In this document: positions 23,838 through 35,359 of the stretch, piece by piece | Layout of the letters: each line of letters opens with the position of its first letter | Position numbering within the stretch: position 1 is the stretch's first letter | From: Pleurotus ostreatus/Saccharomyces cerevisiae fusant | Taxonomy: Eukaryota; Opisthokonta | DNA length: 64,000 bases | Direction: 5' to 3' | Assembly (NCBI GenBank): GCA_024196135.1 | Contig: JAMQCK010000001.1 | Span: 248,001 to 312,000 of the forward strand | Program-made: the position numbers and the translations under genes | Notes under the pieces: generated by a model | Told to the model about the DNA's origin: nothing | What the model saw: the letters and a program-made list of their open reading frames with translations, nothing else | Database searches by the model: none

Positions 23838-25687
23838 CTAACCTACTGGCACCATCTCTGTATACTCGTGCAGTGGGAAAGGCTGTAAGGTCAAAGTCGC
23901 CTTCGTCTCGAAGTATGCAAATTCAGCTATGATGATAAGCAAGGTGCGTGGATCTCGGGTTTCTCCTGCTGTCTGCACAATGGGATCTACCAGAAATTCG
24001 ACCTGCGGCGTATGCTTGTTGTATAGAACACGAATGGCAATATGACAGCCATCTCTGATGTGCCTGCGGTAGGTGGCGATCTCTCGACACAGCAATGAGT
24101 GACTTCCGTTGACGTAGCATCGTGTGAGCTCCTCCAGGAATATGCGGTCCTCCAGTGTTAGGTCCAGATCGCACCCTACCAATCGGTCAGAAGGACGGAT
24201 TGATGGATAGAGGTATCGCACCTGTACGCTCCCCGACGCAGTCCAAACGATGTTGCAAACGCCAATCCATCCGTTGACATTCCTTCGAGCAGTAGTACGA
24301 TTCTTGACAAATGCATCGTCTCACGAGTACGGGGCGCGCCGTGCACTGGGAAGAGATGAGCGTCCCTGAACTGCTATGTGCACGATGAGATCTGGGGCTC
24401 ACCTTCGCATTGAAGCAGCGGCGTGCATGCTTGAGCCGCTCCTTGTGTGCCGCCCACGCTTGGGCGTGCAAACGCTTCCTCCCCATCAGATTTTCCCATC
24501 GGTTAACAAGCAGACTTTTCGGCTCCAACATTTCCTCCCTCGACAACGGTACGACGTCCGTATGAACAAAACTTCTTGCCACCCGCCGAAGCCGAAGAGT
24601 GACGATCAGAGTGATTATAAGCGCCATCACGACCTTTGCACCGTCGCCTTCGCGAAGTGCTCGAACGACGGGCTGTTGTGCTATGATGTTCCGCAAGCCC
24701 GTAAGCAGCCCGCTGGGTATCGACATAGCCATTACGCGCCCGCTGAGCTCCTTCCTGTGCAGGGACGAGATGACTGAGCACATCCCTACCGCACGCGGGG
24801 CGGAATCTGGCGAGAGAGAGAGCTCCAGAAACAGCTCAGCTTGTCTTCGTATGGTTCTGCTGGACAAAGGGGGGAATGTGTACGATGGGATGGACAGGAG
24901 GTATGAGATGGGAGCGAGATATAATTGCGCCACGTCCATTTCCGAGAGGCGTTGTCGCGAATGCAGGCCCCGCTCCAGATTTGCCAGCATTCTACGCCGA
25001 AGCCTCCCGGGGTGTCCACCAGAGATTTTGTACAGCGCCCTGACCATGCTATCGTAGTATTCCGACCCAGAGTCCGCGATGATTTCGCTGATAGCTCCCT
25101 GGGCATGCCTGATCTGGAGACATAACCCTTGGTCATTGTCGCGCTCGAGATCCTTTTGCATGGCGGGGTCCGAATGATCTATACCAAAGTCGTGGTACCA
25201 CAGCGCGACGAGCTTCTTCAGGGGTTCGTCTCGCATAGAGGCCACGATCTCCGCGCGATTCTCTGTCTCCTTCATTGCTAGCCGCAGGCCCATTGCCAGC
25301 ACCGAGGGTATGGTCGCCGAGATGACCAGTCGCGTCACGCCGTCTGAGCGTGGGCCGTCAGACAACGGATCCAGGAATTGGACCCATGACCATGCCAGAG
25401 GCCACATAGTACGAAACCCAACGAGAAGGACGCGCAAGACGAGTGCGCTAGCTGGCGTCTGGGGATCTGGCATGCGGATCATCGCAAGTATCTGCAGATC
25501 GTTCAATACGCCCGCTATGCGCTCGTCGACGGGGGAGGAGGTGGTTCGCGGAATATAATCTGGGCTCAGCGAATAAGGCCCGAAGCCACGCATGAGGCTG
25601 CCGCAGTGTCGCTTGTTTCCGAGGATTTGTTTCCTCTATCGCCTCTGTTATCCTCTGTTCAAACTCTTCGGCGCCGTCGAGAGACAT
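23838..25687 (-). CDS. MYND-finger protein, paralogue A (apparent frameshift)
   Basis: The start is MSLDGAEEFEQRITEAIEE at 25687. After LRALFAEP the frame shifts by one base at about 25570 into DYIPRTTSSPVDERIAG, judged against the two paralogues here. No intron can bridge it. The remainder is intact: an alpha-helical body (PLAWSWVQFLDPLSDG, LVALWYHDFGIDHSDP), then an intron inside the zinc finger (CFNAK/CTARPVLVRRCIC). Next come YYCSKECQRMDWRLQHRLDC and a last exon with LTLEDRIFLEELTRCYV, ending at 23838. MYND fingers mediate protein contacts. The frameshift means a pseudogene, a sequencing error, or a start further inside. Confidence 0.75.
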
Positions 25688-25904
25688 GATCGAGAGCTAG
25701 CAGAAGCAGGATGGCGTATGCGTTTGTGTCCGAAATGGAAGTCAGAACCAAGCCTGGCAAAGGCAGCCGCGAAAGGAAATTATTCAAGTTTTAATTACGA
25801 GGACTCACAATCTCGAACCTAGTGCCAAACAAATGCTGTGCACTCATTTGAGAAGCGCAAGGTGAAGGAGCCGTCAGAATTGGAAGATATACGCTCTACA
25901 TGCA

Positions 25905-27786
25905 TCATCTAATCCACGAAAAGGGCGTTCTCTTTTTCTCGTCCTTCGGTTCGTCGTAACGAATCGGCTTCAACGGCAGAGGGTCCAGCTTCAGTATGTA
26001 CATGAGCCCCTTGTACGTTATCTCCGCCACTGGATATAATAAGTTCCCCTTGTCTCCAACCTCCGGCTGCTTCTCTACGGTCTCTATTTTCATTCCGACT
26101 TCAGGCCTGTTCTCAGCGAAGCAAACGCGAATTTCGAGGTCGTGGCCGTTGAGTAGCTTGTCCTGGACTTCCGTATCTTGCAGCTTTACGTTGATGGTCG
26201 CTTTCTCGGCGGCAACGAAGACACTCGTCAGCTCTTCCAAGAAGATCCTGTCTTCGAGAACCAGGTCGCACTCTACAGGGACTTAGAGATCTGCGATGAT
26301 GCAACGTGAAGTCAGACGTACCTGCGCGCTGCCCAGCGCAAATCATGCGATGCCTAAGACGCCAATCCGCTCGCTGACACTCTCTCGAGCAGTAGTACGC
26401 CTCCTTACATATGCACGTCTTGACTTGAGCTTCACGCTCCAATGGGCACTGCACGAGGAAATGAGAAGACGCACGTGTATGAAGTGCGTGAACGCATACC
26501 TTTAGGTTGAAGCAGACCCGTAGAAGCGCAATCCTCTTTTTGTACGAGTTCCATGCGACCGTATGTCCGCCCTTCGTATGTAGGAGCGCAGCCCACGCCA
26601 GCGCAGAATCTGTCTCAGGTGGCCTGGCCGCCAATCGCAAGTCGTCCTCGACGTGTACCAAGCTTCGGGTCACCCTACGCACCCGTAGCGACAGGCGTAC
26701 GCTGTCTATGCAGTCCCCAATCACCTGCGTGCACTCCCGAACCCATCCTCGATCAACAAGCGGCATGTATGATACGATATTTTTTAGGGCTGGCAAAAGT
26801 CCTCCGGCGATAGCGATGGCAATGATGCGCTCGCCGGGTTGCTTTTCGTGCAGTGCGGCAATAAGGATACAGATGAGGATGGCGCGAAGCGTGGTCTTTG
26901 GGCTCTGCGAAAGCCGAAAAAGGGTCCCCGATAGCCTTCGCACCGTCCTTCCCGACACAGGCTTGAGGTCGTATGACGGTACATCGAGCACAAGGATGAT
27001 GGGGCGAATGTACGTCTGCAATAACTTCTCGTCCTTCACGAGGTATGGCGAATACAGATCTTCCTCGAGATTGGCGAGAAGCCGCCTCCGAATCCTTTCC
27101 GGGCGTCCTCCGCACAGGATGTGTAGAACCTGCACCATCCGATTGTAGTACGGGCATTCGGGGACGAGGAATTCCTTCATCATGTCCTGCATGAGCTTGG
27201 TCCTAGTGAAGACAGGCTCGGCGTGCATGCGCATGATCCGCGCGAGCTCCTGGTCGGATGGATCGACTCCGTAATCGTGGTACCATTGCGCAAGGTAGCA
27301 TTCCAACGGCTCTTCCTGCATCACGGCTATCGTTTGCGGGTCGTTCTCCAGCAGAACCAAGGAGAGAGCGGTTGGTAGTATTGCAGGAATGGTAATGGAG
27401 ATGAAGAATCGTTGCATCCCAGACTGGTCAAGCGTACCAGACAAGGGGTCAAGGAATTTGATCCATGCCCATGCCGTATTCCACAGTAGATGAAAGCCAA
27501 AGAACATGACGCGATGGATGGCGGGGTCCCGGGTGTCCTCGTACTGGATGAGCGTCGCGGAGAACGCCTGCAATGCTTCAAGCGCGTTGCCTACGGGAAG
27601 GGTGAACTGATTGCGCGTGCCTGGGCGCACATCCGGGAGGTACTTCGCGTCCATCGCCCGAAAGGCTCGCCGCCAGGTTTGGGGCTGCGAGAGCATGTCC
27701 AGGCGTTTGGCCTGTTTCTGTGGGTCCGTCTCCTTGATAGTGGCGTCCATGTACTCAAGCATCTCGGATCCAGACTGAGGTGCCAT
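25905..27786 (-). CDS. MYND-finger protein, paralogue B
   Basis: The start is MAPQSGSEMLEYMDATIKET at 27786; the frame is open further upstream but that part is Ser/Pro/Arg-rich and unlike the paralogues. The helical body includes WAWIKFLDPLSGT, LAQWYHDYGVDPSDQ and RRRLLANLEEDLYSP. The phase-0 intron lies inside the finger (CFNLK/CPLERE), followed by CICKEAYYCSRECQRADWRL and HRMIC. A second intron leads to the C-terminal domain, CDLVLEDRIFLEELTSVFV, and the stop at 25905. It sits head-to-tail with paralogue A, 218 bp apart, which points to tandem duplication. Function is unknown. Confidence 0.85.
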
Positions 27787-27973
27787 GATGGACGCTGGGC
27801 GGAGACGACCAGGAGATGACGGTCGGGACGAAGAGGGGCAATCGCGTCGCGTCGCGCAACGCATGAGGATCCGGGCCGCCGGTGCCGGTCAGACTATCAT
27901 AAGTAGGATTCCTGGAGCAAATAGATTTGCTCCTCATTATACATAAAATAATCCCCTGCACTAGACTACAACA

Positions 27974-29942
27974 CTATGCTGTCCTTGTGGGATGTAGCGC
28001 GACAATAAGCGCGCCATTTTTAGCACCGTCTTTCACCTGCAGCCACCGGCCGAAGCGATGCTCCTGCCCCAAACCAGCAACAAGCAGCACGGACGACGGC
28101 GCCGACTTCTTTACCGCAGGTGCTGACGCCCACTCTGCCTCATCAAAGAAACCTTTCGGTGCCGGAACGAGCTGCAAAGAGTTGACGACGCCGAGGGCAA
28201 GGGTAGTGCCGACGAGAGAGAAGGACTTTAGCTTCGAGTCGAGCTTCCAGAAACGGATGGTACCGTCCCACGAGCCTGACAGTGATATCAATATGGAACA
28301 GGATGAAACTACGACGTGAGGACATACCAGAAGCGAAGAGGTCGGAGTAGTGAAGGCAGGCTAGAGCCGTGATCCAGCGCGGTGTCTGCACCACGCCTTC
28401 CGTCTCTGATGGGGTCTCGTGCAAGCCATGAGCTAGGGGATGCGTGAATATCGGCTTCTTCTTCTGTGTCGACCACAAGCAGATCGAACTGTAGAATATC
28501 ATCAACGACGTCTTTCGGCGGCGTACACGAACAACTCACCCGCTATCCCCTCCGGTAAGGAATGTCGTCTCATCGACCATCGCCACGCACTCCAAGCTAC
28601 CTTCCACATATCTCGCGTCCTTCTCCTTCTTCTGCTTCCGCTTCGTTGCAGCATCCATCTCGTCGTCCACATCCTCGCCCTCGTCCTCGCCCCGAAGACC
28701 GCCTTCGAGAACATCGCGTATGCGGCTGCGCACGCCACCACGAAACACGAGCTGCGTCTCCTCCACGATCTTCCAGAAGCGCGCGGTCTTGTCACGACCA
28801 CCGGCGCTGACGCAGGTTTCGCCGCGTAGGGCATCGAGCGAGAGCACGACGTCTTGGTGTCCGAAGAGTGTCTCGACGTAGCCCATCACGTCAGGTGAGA
28901 GGTCGTACACTTTCAGCGTGCGGTCAAAGGAGCCGCTGTATAGCTGATGAGAACCTTTGCGGAACGCGAGACACTAGGGGAGATGAGCCTATGATCGGCA
29001 CAGATGCTAGAGTGAACGCACCGAGATCGAGTCCTTATGGCCAAGGTGGCCTATGAAGCTCTTGATCCACTCCCCTGTCTCCGCGTCCCAAACGCACACG
29101 CGCCTGTCCTTGCCTGCGGAAGCGACGTACTTCCCATCGCTACTGAGAGCTAGCGCGAGGACCTCATCCGTATGGCCTGGTAGCGATGCGTCCGGAACAG
29201 CCTTGCCCTTTCCCTTGACGTCTGGCCGTATTTTGAATATCGTCTTTTGCTTCGCGCCATTCTTCAGGTTCCATTTGATGATGGTTCCCTCCTTGCCCGC
29301 GGTGTAGAGGAATTCGCCAGACTCGGACGCGACAGCAGATGTGACGGAAAATCGGTGCCCGCGCGTGCGTAGCACTTCTTGTGGTTGTTGGGATAGGTCG
29401 TACTGTAGTCGTTCAATAAACTATGTCGAAATACCAAAGGGGGGAAGGGGGGAACGCACAGAGTCTGCGACGAACAGGTGGATCTTGCCCGAGTGCTCTA
29501 ACACATCCTGCTTCAGGCGCGCCGAGATGAGCTCCCTGTCCACATCTGCGGCGTCGAACTCCCCTTCGGCTGCAAGATGTTAGGAAGGTTGAGGAGGAAA
29601 GGCATGACACGCACCTAGCCCCTCCTTCACGCTCTCCAGGTAGAGCTTCGCTAGTCTTAACCTCTTCTCCGCAGGGGTCTCATTCTCGTCCTCGTCCGCG
29701 CTCCCCTCCTCCCCATCGGACTGCCTCAAGTCCAGATCATCGATATTCCCCTCATCGTCCGTCCGATCGGAGTCGAGCTCCTCGTCGTTCCGCTTCGCCT
29801 TCTTCGTGGGCTGCTTGCTCGAGGATGACGGCTCGCGCCCCTTCTTCCCGGCAAACTTCTTCGACTTGCCCGACGCATCCGCGGCGGATCCGGGGCGCTT
29901 GCGCTTGCGCGTCTTACTCGAGACGAAGAAGGCGTCGGGCAT
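27974..29942 (-). CDS. rrp9: U3 snoRNP protein Rrp9 (U3-55K), WD40
   Basis: Rrp9 binds the U3 snoRNA box B/C and works in early pre-rRNA cleavage in the nucleolus. The start MPDAFFVSSKTRKRKR is followed by a Lys-rich and acidic tract and by the family signature ETPAEKRLRLAKLYLESV. WD repeats follow over several exons: GHRFSVTSAVASESGEFLYT, LPGHTDEVLALALSSDGKYV, GHKDSISCLAFRKGSHQLYS, LFGHQDVVLSLDALRGE, RWITALACLHYSDLFASG and SWDGTIRFWKLD. An acidic, Lys-rich loop (about residues 360-400) interrupts the propeller. The stop is at 27974. An upstream in-frame ATG at 29960 would add six residues. Confidence 0.9.
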
Positions 29943-30483
29943 GCTGGCGAGCGCGTTCAAGAGCAGAAAACAATGCGCGACTCGATCATGAAATTTGGGA
30001 AGAGCCTCCGGGCGGTGATCTCACATTTAGCGCCGAGCATATCCGGAGGCTCCACGGTCGAACCCTGCTCCCTCCATCATGTTGAGTGCACTTCTCAACT
30101 GGAGGAACCTGGCTGCGGCTGGTAAGGGTCTTGCTTGTGCTCGCAGAACACGAACGATAGTCTTGACAGGTTTAACTTAGGTTTCTGAGCGAGACTCTTC
30201 AGAATTGGCTATGAAAGAATAAGAAAGGCCTAAATCGGCAAGGGACTTGCAAAGCAATCAAATTCCCTCCATTTTGTTCAAAGTCCGGTCTTCAGTTTCT
30301 GCTTGTCTCCCGGCCTCGGAATGTATTTCTCAAAGGACCCTGCGCAACTCAGAACCTGAATGTATCATCTTGCGGCATTTGCCGAGTATGGCCGGCTACA
30401 CGAACCGGGCCGGTTCCCTCAATCATGCACCATCATGCTCAGAAGCCATTCAAACGGGGAGTCCTTCCTTGTCTCCTACCGCC
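29943..30483. other. Divergent intergenic region between rrp9 and the hydrolase
   Basis: It holds the promoters of two divergent genes. A frame open from about 30391 runs into the hydrolase start but reads as low-quality protein. No other gene seen. Confidence 0.35.
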
Positions 30484-31778
30484 ATGGTCCTCCAGTCCCA
30501 AGCATACGTCTTCGACGCTCGTCCGGACTACCCCTTGCTAGTATCTGTCAAGCGCTACTGGGATCCGAAAACATCGTCTGACGCGCCGGACGCGCTCACT
30601 CTCGTCTGGACTCACGCGACAGGCTTTCACAATGAGATCTCTGAGCCCGTAATGGAGGACCTGTGTGCCCTGCCTGGCCTCAAGATACGCGACATGTGGG
30701 CTATTGAGTGCCCGAACCACGGCACGTCGGCCGCGCTGAATGAGCGCGAGCTGCAGTTTGGCTACGAGCCCGTGTGTACGTCGCTTTTCAGCTGCATTCT
30801 AAACTGAAGGTTTTTTTGGCGGGTACTAACGCAACCATAGTTGGCTGGAGTGAATACGCGCGTGCAGTGCATCTGGTCCTGACAGGTCAGGGCAAGGGCA
30901 TCGACGTCGACTTCAGCCAGCGCCGCCTCGTCGGTATAGGGCAGTCGATGGGTGCTGTAGCGCTCGAGCTGTCGCTCACGTATACGCCGCGTGTCGCCTA
31001 CGACACTCTTATACTGGTCGAGCCGATGGTCATGAACCGCGAAGCTGCCGCGGGTCCTCACCAATTTCTTGTGAACGGCGCACGCAACCGCCGCGATATT
31101 TGGCCGAGCAAGCCTGAGGCGTATAAACTTCTGAAGGGCCGCAGCTGGAAGAACTGGGACGACAGGGTCGTGCGGCTGTTTGTGGTACGTTTCATCCCGT
31201 TCTTACGAGGGCTAGCTGACCCCAAGCGACGCAGGAGCACGGCCTGCGTACTCTTCCTACGCTAGAGTACCCGGACAAGACCGAAGGTGTTACGCTGGCA
31301 TGTGTGAAGAGACAGGAAGCTGTAAGTGTTCCATACAGCGTGCAATTTACCTCCGACCTGACCCTAGTCGTATAGGCAACCTACGAAGACCCCCTTGGCG
31401 TCGCTCGCGCATACGGTTTCTTGCAGCACGGCGTCAAACGTGTTCGGACGCACATTATTTACGGGGCCGTCGATGACTATCTGTAAGTCTCCGATCCTTC
31501 GCTCTGATTACTGTCTCCTCTGTGGGGTCTTTGCTTACGATGAGCGAAAGACCTGCTTTCGTCAAGGACGACGTGATCAACAGTGCGATAGGCGGTGCGC
31601 AGCACCTTGCCTCATTGTCTCGCGTCGAGAACGCCGGTCATCTCGTACGTATAGTGCTTCTGCGTAGTCAACCAACACATGCTAAAGTTGTCTTCAGGTG
31701 GTGCAAACTAGTCCACAAGAATTAGCGGGGGCGATACACCGATGTCTTCAGTCACAAGCGACGAAATCAAAGTTATGA
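30484..31778 (+). CDS. Alpha/beta hydrolase with peroxisomal targeting signal
   Basis: The start is MVLQSQAYVFDARPDYPLL. LTLVWTHATGFHNEI gives the oxyanion-strand region, MWAIECPNHGTSA the early acid strand, and LVGIGQSMGAVAL the GxSxG nucleophile elbow (Ser of GQSMG). Five introns cut the gene. The last exon reads VVQTSPQELAGAIHRC and ends in SKL followed by TGA at 31776-31778. SKL is the canonical PTS1 signal, so the enzyme should act in peroxisomes. It resembles the Lpx1/AKT2-type peroxisomal hydrolases in layout. The late NAGHLV stretch supplies the candidate catalytic histidine. The substrate is unknown. Confidence 0.85.
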
Positions 31779-31918
31779 TAGGATATTCAGCAGATGTCTC
31801 GAAGATATGCGGCTCACCCAATATTGCGAGCAATGGAGCGCCCGTTCAATGGCCGTAGGCGCTTGTAAGGGGGATCACTCCATATTGATGTATTGCCTGT
31901 TCTTTCGCCATCACGTAT

Positions 31919-32013
31919 GGCGAGATGGCCGAGTGGTCTAAGGCGCTACGTTTAGGCTCATTGGAGGTCTTCCGTAGTCCGCAAGGGCGTGGGTTCGAAC
32001 CCCACTCTCGTCA
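31919..32013 (+). tRNA. tRNA-Leu (anticodon UAG), intron-containing
   Basis: The acceptor stem GGCGAGA/TCTCGTC pairs with one G-U. The anticodon stem CTACG/CGTAG encloses TTTAGG, giving anticodon TAG. A ~15-nt intron (31957-31971) lies one base 3' of the anticodon, the standard eukaryotic position. A long variable arm (TCCGCAAGGGC) and the T arm GTGGGTTCGAACCCCAC fit a type II tRNA-Leu. Confidence 0.93.
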
Positions 32014-32316
32014 TTTTACTTTTGCGCTCTTTACCGAGCTTCCAGCTGCTTTTTTCCGCTCAAAAAACGAAGAAGAACGGAGCAGAGGAGCGGGAAATAG
32101 AAAACAAAGTCAAGTTCAACCGCAGAGTTACCAAATTGGGCGCGTGGGAAGACGCGAGAATGAGTTCTCACGGGTTTCCCCCAGAACCGCCGCGAATGTA
32201 TTCTGCTCTTCACCTTCACGTACGACCTGCCTCGTGCATCTCATTCGCGCGACGAAGGAGCTCCATATTGGCACGCACTGAGATTCAGTCATGTCTTTGT
32301 CTAGCCTCGCTGCGCC

Positions 32317-34236
32317 ATGCCTGTTCCTAAGGAAGGGGAGCCATTCCTGAAGATGATGGAGGACGCAGTCAGGGAGGCGGACTCGAAGAAACGAGCCAAA
32401 CTGCTGATTCCATTATCACGGACGAAAGTCTGGCAGAAGGCCTTCCAATCCCTCGATACGAAGGACATTCCCCCGCAGGCTGAATGGCATAACTTTGCTC
32501 TGCGCATGCGCGACGCGGCGCGCGGCCTGGAGCTCTTTTCGGCGGTCTTTCTGCTCTCCCAAGAAGCCAGCACACAGGCTCTGCATGTGCTTTGGAAGGG
32601 CATGGAAATCGTCTGGCCCTTCGCCTGGGTGTGGATCCAGTCCCTTGACCCGCTCTCAGGACCAGTTCATTTGCATCCCACCGACCGTTTCCTTCTCTCG
32701 TGCACGGTCCCAGGGGCCCTGGTGGCTGCGCTCCTGCTAGCGTTTAGGGACAATCGCCCACAGACACTGGCGACGTTCAGTGGAGAGCCTCTAGAGAAGA
32801 TGCTCGCCTTGTGGTATCACGACTATGGGATAGACGCTTCCAACGACGCTCTCCTGGAGCTCGAGCGTGGCGATGATCTGGCCGTCCATCTGCGCAACCA
32901 AGGCAATCAGCACGTCCTCGCTAGATACCTCCTACAACGCGACTCTCCTTACCACGAGCGCACGTTAGAGGTGCTGTACAGGCTATGTGATGGTCGCCTG
33001 GGGCGCGTTAGGCGCAGGCTACTCCTTAATCTGGAACGAGGTCTACGTTCGCGACATTCCATTGACCACGGCGAGTTCTCGCGGACGTACACCGAACCCC
33101 TTGTCCGCTTGTATGACGTGCCTGTGGAGACGTACTACATACCCCCTGCGTCCAAAAGGACTGTGCGACGGATAACCGGCCACCTCCTTCGCCTCTCTCA
33201 AGTGCCGGACACGACCATCCGCGCGGTGGCTATGTGCACCGTTCTCCTATGCTTCTGTAAACGGGAGCGCGGTGAGCGCATAGTTCGCCTTGCACTCCCG
33301 AGCGGCCTCCTCGTCGGTCTTCGCAATGTCGTGTCCCACCTCCCCCTCTTGCCTCCGGCAAAGGTCAACAATTGTCCCAAGATCGGGGAGACCTTCCTGA
33401 CCATCATAGCCACGACGATCCGCTTGCGGCGAGTGACGCGCAGGATGGTGCGCGAGACGGATATCTTACTGGCTTCGGCTAAAGTTTCAGAGTCCAATGG
33501 TCTACCTATGCGCTGGGCGCAGTTCCTCGAGGCGAAGAACATGCACGCGTCAGCGTACAAAGCGTTCAAAAAGCGACTCAGTACTATTCGGCGCTGTCGA
33601 AATCCCGAGGTGGGTTCATGCATATCTTGTGGTACTTCGCAAGCTGACGCTATGGTATTTGTTACGCGTCCAGTGCAAGGAGCGGGCGCCTTCCGTCAAA
33701 AGCTGTATCTGCCGAGAATCATATTATTGTTCAAAGGACTGCCAACGGAAGCATTGGCGGCAGCAGCATAGGATAGAATGCCCAGGGGAACCAAAGGGTA
33801 CGCTCCCTGCCGTAATCACGCGCTGAGCACCAGACCTCACTGACGCTCCTCTTATTTGGACGCTATTTCTCAAGAACACGAACTGACACTCGAAGACCGT
33901 AGTTTCCTTGAAGAGGTCACCCGCTGCCACGCAAGCAACAACTACACACACTTGACGCAGAAAATTGGGAGGCCCGAAATCATGGTCGAAATCAAAAAGG
34001 GCTGTGACTTCGAGATGCATGTCCTGTACGACGAGGGCACTCCGAATGTCAAATTCAAGGTGAACACGGTGAAAGGAGGAGCGGGCGGCAACGCAGGGCG
34101 GGTTATGCTGTATTTGGTGGGGCATCTGAAGTACGGCGAGGAGGAATACACCCTCAAGCTGGATCCTGAACCGCTGGAAGGCTTTGTGCCAGTGGTAGCA
34201 AGGCAATTGATCCACAGGTTACGCCCACTGGCGTAG
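32317..34236 (+). CDS. MYND-finger protein, paralogue C
   Basis: The start MPVPKEGEPFLKMMEDAVRE aligns with the N-termini of paralogues A and B. Body motifs match: FAWVWIQSLDPLSGP, LALWYHDYGIDASND, RRRLLLNLERGLRSR. The finger intron sits at the same place (CRNPE/CKERA), then CICRESYYCSKDCQRKHWRQ and QHRIEC. The third exon carries LTLEDRSFLEEVTRCHASN and a beta-rich C-terminus (EIKKGCDFEMHVLYDEG), ending at 34236. The frame is intact throughout. It lies on the opposite strand from A and B, beyond rrp9, the hydrolase and tRNA-Leu, so either the duplicate moved or an inversion occurred. Confidence 0.87.
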
Positions 34237-34392
34237 AAAGACGACGCGTACCACTGTACTGCTGGCGGCGACTAGCACGATTTGTGGTTTTGTGTAATAT
34301 TGCTATTGGATTACATTCCGGTGTTTATACGCGACTTCAACCCGATATCTCTTGCCCGACATCAACCCGGTATTTCTTGCTTCACTCGACCT

Positions 34393-35124
34393 CTACTCGA
34401 CCCAGAGGCCATGCTTCTTGTGCCAGCTCTCTAAGCTCTCCGGCCCGTAAAGTTCGTAAACCTGTTTTTTGCCCTCCGGAAGGCGCACGTAGGCGGGCTT
34501 GGAGTCCGTTCGGACGACCGTCTGGAGATGACGAAGTCAACCATCGCGCAAAGGTAGACGTGGCAGAGTGCCAGTGGGACGTACCATTTCGTCCGCAATC
34601 GCCAACTCGGAGTCTATAGCAGAGGCGAACGGGTGGATGAGCTCGGGCCTGAGGTGTGTCATGTCAGAAGCGAGGGCAGCGAAGACAGAGTGTATACACT
34701 CACCAATGCTCGTCCCACAGCCAGAGCATGCTCGAGCATTTGCTGCAGAAGTTGCGCTGGGACGATGCCCGATGTTCCTTCGGCGTGTCGCGGTCCATAA
34801 CTGCTTGATATACGCTGTACGCACGCATGTCAAAACATCGCAGGTGACCTGTGATATGCTATGAGCTTACCTGATAGCTTCCTTTCCCTGCAGGATCTTC
34901 AGGGAATCGGCGTGGCCGCCGAGGTTGACGCTCCCGCCATAGCCTCCGCATTTGCGACAGATCGAGCAGGTGCAGAGCTACAGTACAAAGGATTGGTGCC
35001 CATCAGAGCAAGTCTACGAAACTGAAAACGCATATCCCACCTGGTACGGGACGGCAGAGCTGCTGTTTACTGTGAAGCGGACAGTGCCACAATGGCAGCT
35101 ACCCTTGAGTTCGACACCAGGCAT
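34393..35124 (-). CDS. GFA/CENP-V-domain protein, copy 2
   Basis: This is a close paralogue of the gene at 4013-4883: MPGVELKGSCHCGTVRF, LCTCSICRKCGGYGG, FCSKCSSMLWLWDEHW and the shared ending HKKHGLWVE. All zinc-binding cysteines are kept. The first three exon junctions match copy 1. Here an extra intron (GTGAGT...CTCAG, about 34650-34703) splits W/PELIHPF, which is continuous in copy 1, so this gene has five exons. Likely role as for copy 1, substrate unknown. It runs convergently with MYND paralogue C, 157 bp apart. Confidence 0.92.
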
Positions 35125-35359
35125 GTTGCGAGTGGCAGACGGTGCAACGCGAGGGGGTGAGGAATGGAATCTGGTGGGAGTGAAGGACGCTCTTGTGGTG
35201 GTATAAAGCAAAGAAGGGTCACGAGCGACAGTCGAGACGCCGAAGCTCGCCCCCCTCGCAATCGGCCGTATCTTCCAGAGTCGACCTGCTGACAGCGATA
35301 TTGACATCACGCTGACAGAGATAAGGTCGAGGGGTCGGTCCTTGTCGACGGCGACAACG

